DNA from: Mactromeris polynyma
Taxonomy: Eukaryota > Mollusca > Bivalvia > Venerida > Mactridae
DNA: 64,000 bases
Assembly: GCA_032209605.1 (NCBI GenBank)
Contig: JASFXZ010000009.1
Span: 12,077,553-12,141,552, forward strand
Reading direction: 5' to 3'
Part shown: positions 1-10,345 of the stretch, one piece after another
Layout of the letters: every line of letters begins with the position of its first letter
How positions within the stretch are numbered: position 1 is the stretch's first letter
Program-made: the position numbers and the translations under genes
The notes under the pieces: model-generated
Database searches by the model: none
The model's input: the letters and a program-made list of their open reading frames with translations, nothing else
Told to the model about the DNA's origin: nothing

Positions 1-491
1 TAATCACACTTAGGACACTTTGCAGCTTTTATTTTATGACTTGGAAGAAATCCTTGAAGCACAATTAGACAGCAAAGTATGGAGCAAACAATAAGTTTTA
101 TCTCATCTTACAAATTCAGACACAGAATATAGTATAAAACTTTAACAAGCTTAAGAGACCACAATAACACTAAGTGCAGTAAATGAACGACATCTTAGGT
201 ACCTAACCAAACTCACGAAGGAAACAATTAGCATTTACAGCTTTAATACAGGCAATCTCTGACACAGTTATCTGCCCTTTTCAAAGTGCCATCACAAACA
301 TTTGAACAGCATATTATCACAAATATTTTCTATCTATTGATTTTATATATATTAATATTGTTTTGCTATATACAGACACAAGGCTGAAGTAGACAATTTA
401 ATGTTACATGTAATGGAATAATATAATTATGATCATTGAATTTCATTACAGATATGTGTTCAAGGTTAAAGAAAACACCATCATCAGAATG

Positions 492-712
492 TACCACTCA
501 CTGAAGACTGTCACGAGTTCTCTCACTTTATCCTTTGTGAATTCTCCCCCATTATTGCTTATATAGTACATGTATATATATATAAATATGGTACAAAACG
601 ACCATGTTTTTGAAATGTGCACATTTTGATACATCAACTCTTGATGGATATGCATAAAGTAGGTGTTGTTTGAAGGATAAAGGGAGAGAACTCGTGACTA
701 TCTTCTGTGGTA
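492..712. mobile_element. MITE, 221 bp, GATAAAGGGAGAGAACTC family, copy 1
   Basis: The ends TACCAC...GTGGTA begin inverted repeats of about 40 bases that share GTCACGAGTTCTCTC and CTTTATCC. The TA at each edge may be the target duplication of a Tc1/mariner-type insertion. Related sequence occurs at 31629-31741 and 50321-50489. Confidence 0.65.
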
Positions 713-1782
713 GAGATAAACACAGTACAAAGCTTGTAATACAAAACAGCTTAATGCTTACTTAACATTAAATCTGTAGATGTTAAAATGTTCAGGAAAA
801 ATTTTAATTGTTTTTGTTCAGATATATCAATATTACATGTATTATATATATATATGCACATAAAAATATCTTTAGGTGCATTTTATAAGACCTTCAGTTC
901 AAGCCTAATTTCCTATGTGGACATCTTAACAATTACATGTCACCATAATAAAAGATACTAACTCATCATTTGGGGTATGAGTTTGATATTAACAAAAAAA
1001 GTATTAATTATGAAAGAACTTTGAGCAGAAAATGGGGCATGATGAATTACAAGAGAACTTGGCATCCAAATTCTAACTGTCTTATAGGGACGAGACGAAT
1101 AATCGATGCATCACGATGCAACCTCTCTCGATACATGTACAAATCAATGTATTGATCCACCATTTTTATTTAAGGAATGTAACGAAAAATGTTACGCTCG
1201 TTCACATTCTTGTGTAAACTTGCTCAAGAACTCAAAATATGTTGCAAAAATCAAACCCGTAAACACAACTGTCACTAACTGAATGCAGTGAATTGAAATC
1301 GTTGCAATTCTAAATACCGAATGTTCCCCAATAAACGCCCCTGGGGGCGTTACATTTGAGGAGGAGGCGTTTAATAAAAGTAAAAAATCACTAAAAAACA
1401 TCTTAACAGGAAACAAGTATTGTGATGTAAATATTCTTAACTATTGCCATTAGATTATATATCCTTCCCATTAATGCTAACATGGCATTTAGAGCATTTT
1501 AGTTATTCTTTATGATATAGTATGATACATATCGTATTGTGAAAGATAATCGTGTTATGTATCATATAAGGTATAACGTTACGTCTGTATCATCTTATAG
1601 CCCTACTTTTTAACAACTCGGAATTCACACGCCTTTGGTTTTACACCACACAAATGTATATGTGTTCCATTTTAGGTCATCATTAATGCTGATAATTTCA
1701 CACTAAAAGCCCCATCTGTCGTAATAGTACGTACACCATAGTGACATTTTATAATACAATCTATATACCGGTACCCGGTGTA
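713..1782. other. Gene-free AT-rich stretch
   Basis: Only a small GC-rich snap-back around 1335-1375 (CGCCCCTGGGGGCG) stands out. Open frames at 970-1155 and 1192-1416 show no coding signs. Confidence 0.6.
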
Positions 1783-4092
1783 ACAGTCCAGAACTGCCCC
1801 GGTCCAGTTCTTCCCCGGGGCAGTTTTGGACCAGTCCAGTTCTTCCCCGGGGCAGTTCTGGACCGGTCCAGTTCTTCCCCGGGGAACTTCTGGACTGGTC
1901 CAGTTCTTCCCCGGGGAAGATCTGGACTAGTCCAGTTCTTCCCCACCCAGTCCATTTCATCCCCCCTAGAAAATAATTTTTCACACTGGAAATTATCTAA
2001 TTTTTCATGTTAGGGTGGGGAAGTTCTAGACTGGTCCAGTTCTTCCCCCCTAGTAAAATATTTTATTTTCAACTTTCTGCCAGTCTATTTCTTCTCCCCT
2101 AGTTAAATACTTTATTTGTGTCAAGGTGGGGAAGTTCTGGACTAGAGTTTTTTTATTTGTTTGCGCTTTATGGTGGGGAAGTTCTGGACTAGTCCAGTTC
2201 TTCTCCCCTTGGAAATTGTTTTATTTTTTTGCGCTTTAGGGTGGGTAAGTTCTGCACTAGTCCAGTTCTTCTCCCCTTGTAAAATATTATTATTTTTGTC
2301 TTAGGGTGGGGAAGTTCTGGACTAGTCCAGTTCTTCTCCCCTTGGAAAATATTATTATTTTTGTCTTAGGGTGGGGAAGTTCTGGACTAGTTCAGTTCTT
2401 CTCCCCTTGTAAAATATTATTATTTTTGTCTTAGGGTGGGGAAGTTCTGGACTAGTCCAGTTCTTCTCCCCTTGGAAATTGTTTTATTTTTTCGTCTTAG
2501 GGTGGGGAAGTTCTTGACTAGTCCAGTTCTTTTCCCCTTGTAAAATATTATTTTTTTTGTCTTAGGTGGGGAAGTTCTGGACTAGTTCAGTCCTTCTCCC
2601 CTAGGATTTTAATGCCCCCACTCTGAATGGGGGTGGGGGCATATAGATTTGCCCTTGTCAGTCTGTCCAGAACTTCCCACCCTCAGAAGAAAAAATAACA
2701 TATTAAAAGAACTGGACTAGTCCAGAACTTCCCCACACTGACACAAATAAAAAAGTATTTAACTAGGTCAGGACAGAATTAGACCAGCTGAAAGTTGAAA
2801 AAATAAAATAATTTCCTAGGGGGGAATAACTGGACCGGTCCAGAACTTCCCCACCCTAAAAAATAAGAACATTTTCAAGGTTAAAAAGTTGAAAATTTAA
2901 TTATTTCCTAGGGGGGAAGAACTGGGCCGGTCCAGAACTTCCCCACCCTCACACGAAAAATTAGATAATTTCCAGGGCGTGAAAGTAGAAAATAAAATAA
3001 TTTCCTAGGGGGGAAGAACTGGACCGGTCCAGAACTTCCCCACCCTAACATGAAAAATAAGAACATTTTCAAGGTTAAAAAGTTGAAAATAAAATAATTT
3101 CCTAGGGGGAAGAACTGGACTAGTCCAGAACTTCCCCACCCTCAGAAGAAAAAATAAAATATTTTACTAGGTGAGAAGAACTGGACTAGTCCAGAACTTC
3201 CCCACCCTGACACAAATAATAAAGTATTTAACTAGGTCAGGACAGAATAAGACCAGTTGAAAGTTGAAAAAATAAAATAATTTCCTAGGGTGGAAGAACT
3301 GGACCGGTCCAGAACTTCCCCACCCTCACACGAAAAATTAGACAATTTCCAGGGCGTGAAAGTTGAAAATAAAATAATTTCCTAGGGGGGAAGAACTGGA
3401 CCGGTCCAGAACTTCCTCACACGAAAAATTAGATAATTTCCAGGGCGTGAAAGTTGAAAATAAAATAATTTCCTAGGGGGGAAGAACTGGACCGGTCCAG
3501 AACTTCCCCACCCTAACATGAAAAATAAGAACATTTTCAAGGTTAAAAAGTTGAAAATAACATAATTTCCTAGGGGGGAAGAACTGGACTAGTCCAGAAC
3601 TTCCCCACCCTCAGAAGAAAAAATAAAATATTTTACTAGGGGAGAAGAACTGGACTAGTCCAGAACTTCCCCACACTGACACAAATAATAAAGTATTTAA
3701 CTAGGAGGACAGAATTAGACCAGCTGAAAGTTGAAAAAATAAAATAACTTCCTAAACTTCCCCACCCTAACATGAAAAATAAGAACATTTTCAACGTTAA
3801 AAAGTTGAAAATAAAATAATTTCCTAGGGGGGAAGAACTGGGCCGGTCCAGAACTTCCCCACCCTCACACGAAAAATTAGATAATTTCCAGGGCGTGAAA
3901 GTTGAAAATAAAATAATTTCCTAGGGGGGAAGAACTGGACCGGTCCAGAACTTCCCCGGGGAAGAAACAGACTGGGTGGGGAAGAACTGGACTAGTCCAA
4001 AACCTCCCCGGGGAAGAACTGGACCGGTCCAGAACTTCCCCGGGGAAGAACTGGACTGGGGGGAAGAACTGGCCTGTTACACCGGTATTTGC
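1783..4092. repeat. 2.3 kb foldback array: two inverted arms of palindromic tandem units
   Basis: The left edge CCGGTGTAACAG is inverted at the right edge CTGTTACACCGG. The left arm (to about 2611) and the longer right arm (from about 2643) consist of units whose junctions contain GGACCGGTCC or GGACTAGTCC next to TTCTTCCCC/GGGGAAGAA. The outermost units are 32 bp with CCCCGGGG cores. A short hairpin ATGCCCCCAC/GTGGGGGCAT (2612-2642) marks the centre. In the right arm four spacer types recur in the order A-B-C-D with deletions. Every open frame here (for example 1703-1984 and 1741-2013) is a by-product of the repeat. Confidence 0.85.
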
Positions 4093-4910
4093 AGCTTATA
4101 GATAAACCAATCTCATCTATATTGACAACCATGCAAGAACATTAGAACGTGACAATCACACAATGGTAGGAATCAGACACCAGCTTATAACAGGGAACCA
4201 TTCCAGGGAACCAACGTTCACAGATCTTCACATAACCATTGATTGATAGCATTTTATATGATTCTTATTGACAGAAAGTCAGTTGAATAACACAAACATT
4301 ACAGACAGATATTGGATAGAACGCTTTCTTCAGCATCATAAATATGTCATGAAACATTAAGTCAAGTGCTCTTGTAATAATGATCACACATAGATAATAT
4401 TCTAGCCTTCTGTATATATTTGAACAACTGGCAAATCACTCCTTAGTAAGATTATAAGCTTGTATACAGTGCCTTATGGCTGCAATAGAGGAAGCAATTG
4501 TCGATCCAGTGATAAAGGAACACATTTTGACAAGTAGTTTGAACTTTGTTGTCTGATCCAGAGAATTTCCAGTGACTGTTCACCAGCCGATCACCATTAT
4601 TTTATACTTAGCTGGCACCGTGCCCCTGGTGGTGGGGCGATATCTCCTCTGGGGCTCAACGTTACTGTGTGGTGCACCCACAAGATTTGGTAAAAATGAA
4701 GCTTGTAGTTCCCCTGCTTAAGCTAAGCATAATAAAGGGTAAGTACAAGTACTAGAACAGGTGTGCCTGGTGTAATGATGTTATATTTCAATGGTGTGTT
4801 ATCATAGCACCATTGCAGTAAATCTCCTACAAGAATGTACCATATAAAAACATTTGACAGAGCTTAAAACCAAACACATGCCCAACACATAAACTTATCC
4901 TTTTTTTAAA

Positions 4911-5190
4911 TTTTGCTATTTGCTTATCAGTATTGTGTAAACCAATCAATTCTTACGTTAACCACCAAGGCATATTATTTCTCTCCAACCGAACAACGTT
5001 TGTAACCTTTACACTGATTTAGGTTAACCTTTCGATATTAAAGACTGAATTTCGGTGAATTTACCAAAATCTATTTTGGATCTGGAGTGACCAGCAATCG
5101 TAACATATCAGCATGTTTCATGTTGCACAACAAATCTTAACCTTCAAATTGCGCCCAACATCATTTTTCAAGATATTTCTTGTTTATTTT
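4911..5190 (+). repeat. Dispersed repeat X, copy 1
   Basis: Shares TATTGTGTAAACCAATCAA, GAACAACGTTTGTAACCTT, GGAGTGACCAGCAATC and CTTCAAATTGCGCC in the same order with copies at 23036-23331 and 55433-56145. There is no clear terminal inverted repeat; the nature of the element is unknown. Confidence 0.7.
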
Positions 5191-5491
5191 GTAAACTAAA
5201 ACTATAAACAACACATGTTGACACATTTGAACAAAGACTGACATAAATAGATTACTCTTATCACAAGAATTTTAGTTTTCCACAAAAACTTACTGCAACA
5301 GTTGCAGACACAGCCACATAACAACAGTTCTATTAATAGACGGGATACAAACAACCGATTTTATGTAAGATAACAGCAATCCTATTTCCTCAATATATTT
5401 AACTTATGAGAGATTAAGGTGTTACTGGGAATGCCACATACATAACAACAGTCTACAAAACAGCAATGGCTGAGGAGGTGCAAGGGTAAAC

Positions 5492-5668
5492 ATGTATGGG
5501 AACACTGGAGTGCAAGGAATGGTCTGGCAGATCATCAAATACAACCATGGAGAAATTAAGGGGACAACAAGGGTGGAAACAAGCCAAGAAAGTCATAGGC
5601 GGCAAGGAGTGGGGGAGAAAAGAACCTGGATATTACATGGGGAAAGGGGAACGGTAACATACATCTAA
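5492..5668 (+). other. 58-codon open frame in a purine-rich island
   Basis: An ATG-to-TAA frame beginning MYGNTGVQGMVWQIIKYNHG lies in DNA clearly richer in G and A than its surroundings (5460-5660). There are no splice sites, promoter or family. The reverse strand is partly open too, after an acceptor-like CTGCCAG. Confidence 0.15.
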
Positions 5669-6013
5669 AAACATAGATAGAAATAATAACCACACAGTAA
5701 TTTGCAGCATTCAGGAACTGTCAGTATCAAATACTTAGGGGTTAAATTGATTTAACCTCTAGCTAACCTCATACTTAAACAGTTGTATATCTCATTGAAA
5801 ATAGCTGACTCCATCATTTTGAAGACTTGACACAAATTATATTGAATGGCAGCTACAATAGACACTTCTCTTACACAAGGTTCCATTAAGCAGTCAAACA
5901 CAAACTTGTTCACCCAACTTTCTATATATAGTCAAGTTGTACTTGTAGATTGTTTAAAGCCAAAAACATCAGATTTACTAAAGCATGTATGAATACAAGA
6001 AGTCAAGGAACAG

Positions 6014-6197
6014 CCCCAGTAAAAAGGTCAGTGGAATACCAGTGGAATACCAGCAGTAAACTTTTGGTGGAATACCAGTGGAATACCAGCTGTAAACTTT
6101 CGGTGGAATACCAGATATTTTTAACGCTGGTATTCCACTGAATTACCAGTGGTATCAGTGGTATTCCAGTGGTATTCCACTAAACATTTTACTGGGG
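6014..6197. mobile_element. 184 bp hairpin MITE with CCCCAGTAAAA ends
   Basis: CCCCAGTAAAA (6014-6024) is inverted at 6187-6197. Inside, GTGGAATACC units on the left face GGTATTCCAC units on the right, so nearly the whole element can fold into one hairpin. The open frame at 5950-6141 reads through it and is not a gene. Confidence 0.75.
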
Positions 6198-6607
6198 AGA
6201 ATGCCCAGAAATCTACATTCATATTAAACAAATCAGAATCTATATCATATTAACAATAATCTTTGGTATAAATTACAGCAGGCAGACAATATGTTAGAGT
6301 TCATTCAATATCATAAGAAAGATGAGTTCAGTGCTGAAGTCATAAAATTAATATGGTTATTATTTCCAATCTTCTTAAATGCTCTCTACATATTGAAAAG
6401 TGAAAGCAATCCAAATCTATCTTCTCTATTCTATATTTTGTGAATTGGTGTTAAGTTTTCGCTTTCATCCCTCAAAATGTAGGCACATGGGTGTGCACGC
6501 AGTATGCAGGACACATTATTTTAACGTCATCAGGTAAACAGTCTGAACTGCTGGAGAAGTCACTTGTAGTCCATGTATATTTACTTGAAAATGGTCGTAA
6601 ACAAGCT

Positions 6608-6700
6608 TTGAGGTGGATTCAGCCAATGAAAACATGTATTGCAAAATATTGACCAATAGATGTTGTGTACACAATAAGCGTTTTCTGAAATAATTTTGAA
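6608..6700 (+). repeat. Solo copy of the 30 kb inverted-repeat arm
   Basis: AAAACATGTATTGCAAAATA followed by TTGACCAATAGATGTTGTGT matches 30238-30290 closely. The minus-strand open frames at 6516-6722 and 6581-6769 read through it. Confidence 0.6.
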
Positions 6701-7421
6701 TAAATAGTAGGCAAGTATACAATACAAGATATCAGTAGAACCGATGGATGCTCCCCAAAGTATATACATGGTTGATCATTGAACCGGAACATGCCAATAA
6801 TATATTCTCTTCGTTGAGAAACTACCCATGAAGTTGCACTGAATTTCGGTTGGTGGCAATTCTAATAAATAATGTGGAAATGAATGCCAGACGGACGCAC
6901 ATACTAACACAAGGATGGACAGACATTAAGCAGCAAATATTTTCTCCTCCACTGGGGAGCATGATAAGCAATTATTGGAGAAGACATCAAGGTAAGTACA
7001 TGTATACAGTGTAAACACTGCAGCTGACAATTCACAATGAATTTAGATGACAAAAGCACGGGTGATTTTCTTTGAGTTATCAGAAAAGTAAACCAACAAC
7101 AACATGGAGATAAAATGATTTCAGAAATTTTACAATATCTGCAGGAGAAAGTTTAAGTGGTGTGCAAGGAAACATATCGATCAATTCACAGACAAATATT
7201 AATCTAGACCATAGATACAAAACACATAATAATGAATTATATTTACTGTTCAAGATCTAAATGTTGGGGAGAAATGCCAAAGGAGCTTGTAGTTCTAATT
7301 AAAGGTTGAAAGGTTTCAGAAGGCATACTAGCAGTACTCCTGACAGACAACAAATTCCACTACAATGCAGTATTCTAATCAGACAGCAAATACCATTGTA
7401 ATTGTGGCAGTAGCTCAATCC

Positions 7422-8504
7422 TACGTTTGATTCCGTTTGTATTGTAGTGGTATTCCTGTCAGACGTTTGATTCCATTTGTATTATAGTGGTATTCCTGTC
7501 AGACGTTTGATTCCGTTTGTATTATAGTGGTATTCCAGTCTGACGTTTGATTCCATTTGTATTGTAGTGGTATTCCTGTCTGACGTTTGATTCAATTTGT
7601 ATTGTAGTGGTATTCCTGTCAGACGTTTGATTCCGTTTGTATTGTAGTGGTATTCCTGTCAGACGTTTGATTCCGTTTGTATTGTAGTGGTATTCCAGTC
7701 AGACGTTTGATTCCATTTGTATTGTAGTGGTATTCCTGTCAGACGTTTGATTCCATTTGTATTGTAGTGGTATTCCAGTCTGACGTTTGATTCAATTTGT
7801 ATTGTAGTGGTATTCCAGTCTGACGTTTGATTCCATTTGTATTGTAGTGGTATTCCTGTCTGACGTTTGATTCCATTTGTATTGTAGTGGTATTCCAGTC
7901 TGACGTTTGATTCAATTTGTAGTATAGTGGTATTCCTGTCTGACGTTTGATTCCATTTGTAGTATAGTGGTATTCCAGTCTGACGTTTGATTCCATTTGT
8001 ATTGTAGTGGTATTCCTGTCTGACGTTTGATTCCATTTGTATTGTAGTGGTATTCCAGTCTGATGTTTGATTCAATTTGTAGTATAGTGGTATTCCTGTC
8101 TGACGTTTGATTCAATTTGTATTGTAGTGGTATTCCAGTCTGACGTTTGATTCCATTTGTATTGTAGTGGTATTCCTGTCTGACGTTTGATTCCATTTGT
8201 ATTGTAGTGGTATTCCAGTCTGACGTTTGATTCAATTTGTAGTATAGTGGTATTCCAGTCTGACGTTTGATTCCATTTGTAGTATAGTGGTATTCCAGTC
8301 TGACGTTTGATTCCATTTGTATTATAGTGGTATTCCAGTCTGACGTTTGATTCAATTTGTAGTATAGTGGTATTCCAGTCTGACGTTTGATTCCATTTGT
8401 AGTATAGTGGTATTCCTGTCTGACGTTTGATTCCATTTGTATTGTAGTGGTATTCCAGTCAGACGTTTGATTCCATTTGTATTGTAGTGGTATTCCTGTC
8501 AGAC
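7422..8504. repeat. Satellite of about 27 copies of a 40 bp unit with 160 bp higher-order period
   Basis: The unit begins TGACGTTTGATTCCATTTGT and ends GTAGTGGTATTCCAGTC. Diagnostic variants repeat every four units from about 7821 to 8300 (for example CCTGTC, CCAGTC, then TTCAATTTGTAGTA), so later amplification was by 160 bp blocks. Because 40 is not a multiple of 3 and all minus frames lack stops, long artificial open frames up to 209 codons appear. Confidence 0.95.
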
Positions 8505-9589
8505 AGCAGATTCCCATTCCAAGTATTGGACATATCAGCACTTATGTAGGATTGATTTAGTGTAGACAAGATTTCTGACTTGAATAAGCTGGATATAATC
8601 AAGATCACTTGATCATTTGTGTGATGACCAGGACTTAGAAGTGGGAGTGTAATTGATTTCCTCTTCCTATGTTTCTATGATTTATCAATGTTCTTGGTCA
8701 ATATGCTAAATTAAACATGCTCATTTCAATATGAATAACGTGATAAAGTTTTCTGCTGAGATAGTGCTTTTCCCCTATTGTCACAAAACCGTATGAATCA
8801 TCAGCAGATAAATGTTTAATTCATTTTAGACAAGAAACATACTGAATAAATGATGAAATTATCATAACTTTGAATTGTGTTTCAATCTTATTGTAGCAGC
8901 GTGGGGTAAAATATGTTTGCCCTTTTAGCTCAAGTAATAGAGCACTGTGTTTAGCATTGAGGTCATGGGTTCAAGCCCCACGTAGGGCTCACTTTTTCCC
9001 TTTAATGTACAACAACAATTTAAATCATGAAAGATAATGACACCAGTAGTTAAAACTGAGGTATAACAGATCTCTGTTTCTGAACTTCATGACACCATAA
9101 ATGGCTGCTATTACTTCTCAGTGTAAGTGCAAGAAAACACTCCGCAGTAATCAAATATTCACCACAAAAGGTAACCTGAAGGCCATTTTCTGAAGCTGAT
9201 TTCTATGAAGTGTGAAAGTCAGACATTTTAAAGGAACAGCTAATTGGATGGATTCCGAAGATAGAGTTCCATCAATCATGCTCAAAGTTTGAGGATATTC
9301 AGATTATAAAATATCATAACAGTCTCTTGAGAGTTCTGTATAACATTAGGATAGAAACTAATACAAATCAAAGCTATATTCCATGAGATATACGGTAAGT
9401 AGATAGTGGATGAACATTGAGTAACAACCTTGTATTGATCATAGCTATATAACTCTGACAATCCTGTTCACACAACTAAACAAGGTAGTAACTGAATTAT
9501 CTAATGACAGGAACTTACAAAACGACAAGAATGACAGCTATTAGTGATGATTTTGAGATAACTACAATGCCGTCATAATCCAGCTGCTT
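8505..9589. other. AT-rich non-coding stretch
   Basis: Nothing beyond the tRNA-like head at 8919-8988 and an isolated plus-strand donor-like CGGTAAGTAG near 9390. Confidence 0.5.
8919..8988 (+). repeat. tRNA-derived head (SINE or tRNA pseudogene)
   Basis: TTAGCTCAAGTAATAGAGC is an A-box-like D arm and GGGTTCAAGCCCCA a B-box T arm. GCCCTTT and GTAGGGC can pair as the acceptor stem. The anticodon stem is poorly paired, so I read it as a pseudogene or SINE head. Confidence 0.55.
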
Positions 9590-9823
9590 TTGGCATTTCG
9601 TCTAATGGATTCTCAGGAGAATTGTTGTTCTTATAAACTGTGGCAAGGAAGTAAAAATATTGATCAAACAGAAAATGATCAACTTGGAGACACTGATTAC
9701 TTTGTAACAAAAATAACTGGCAATGTAAAACAAGAATGCCAAAACATCACATACAATGTATACCCATCACAGGAATGTAACTTTCATGAAAGCTATAATT
9801 TACCCCAGCAATTTCATACCTGA
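9590..9823 (+). other. Candidate terminal exon, unrecognised
   Basis: An AG at GGATTCTCAG (9613) precedes an open stretch with a protein-like, polar, Cys-containing composition (ENCCSYKLWQGSKNIDQT near its start) ending in TGA at 9823. No homologous family comes to mind, and the length is within chance. Confidence 0.15.
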
Positions 9824-9967
9824 ATGAAACAGAAAAACATTCAAAAGGAATTGTAGATTTGTAACTAATACTTATTTTTATTTGACAGGTCATTGTGGCC
9901 AATGGCCTGATGAACCAAAAAGAGAAATTAAACGAAAACAAGAGGATCATGGTGTTGGCTTCAAGAG

Positions 9968-10345
9968 AGTCCAAGAGGATTTTCAATGATTTGACCGTGT
10001 GACCTACTTTTTTACCCAACCTGACCCAGTATAACACTGGACTAGCATTTCTTATGAAAAACATCCTGATCAAGTTTTATGTAGTTCCGGTAGAAAATGC
10101 AGCCTCCTGAGAATCCACAAGGATTTTCAATCATTTGATCCTGTGACCTAGTTTTGACATCAGATGACCCAGTTTCAATCTTGACCTAGATCTTATAAAG
10201 GCAAAGATTTTGACCAAGTCTAAAGTAGATAAAGTAAAAAAAATGTATCCTCTGGAATGTTAACAAGCTTGGACATAGTGACCTACTTTTGACCCCAGAT
10301 GACCCAGTTAAGACTTGACATAGATTTTATTTAGGCAAACATTTT
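9968..10345 (+). repeat. Ancient dispersed repeat with TGACCTACTTTTGACCCC units
   Basis: Three diverged units each contain TGTGACCTA, a T-run, GACCC or GACATCAGATGACCCAGT, then TTGACCTAGATCTTAT. I associate such blocks with molluscan genomes in general, which is recalled and unverified. The minus-strand open frame at 9747-10073 lies across it. Confidence 0.6.

Noticed and set aside
4466..4546. Short plus-strand ATG frame MAAIEEAIVDPVIKEHIL
   Set aside because: Twenty-six codons with no splice donor or other support.
5950..6141. 63-codon frame with VEYQWNTS repeats
   Set aside because: Translation of the hairpin MITE's GTGGAATACC units.
7659..8541. Long minus-strand open frames (85-209 codons) with repeated NQTSDWNTTTIQ-like peptides
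   Set aside because: They arise from the 40 bp satellite; all three minus frames are open because the unit has no stop on that strand.
8919..8988. Functional tRNA gene
   Set aside because: A and B boxes are present, but the anticodon stem does not pair; the same holds for the other tRNA-like heads in the window.
9747..10073. 108-codon minus-strand frame
   Set aside because: Read through the TGACCTACTTTTGACCCC-type dispersed repeat.
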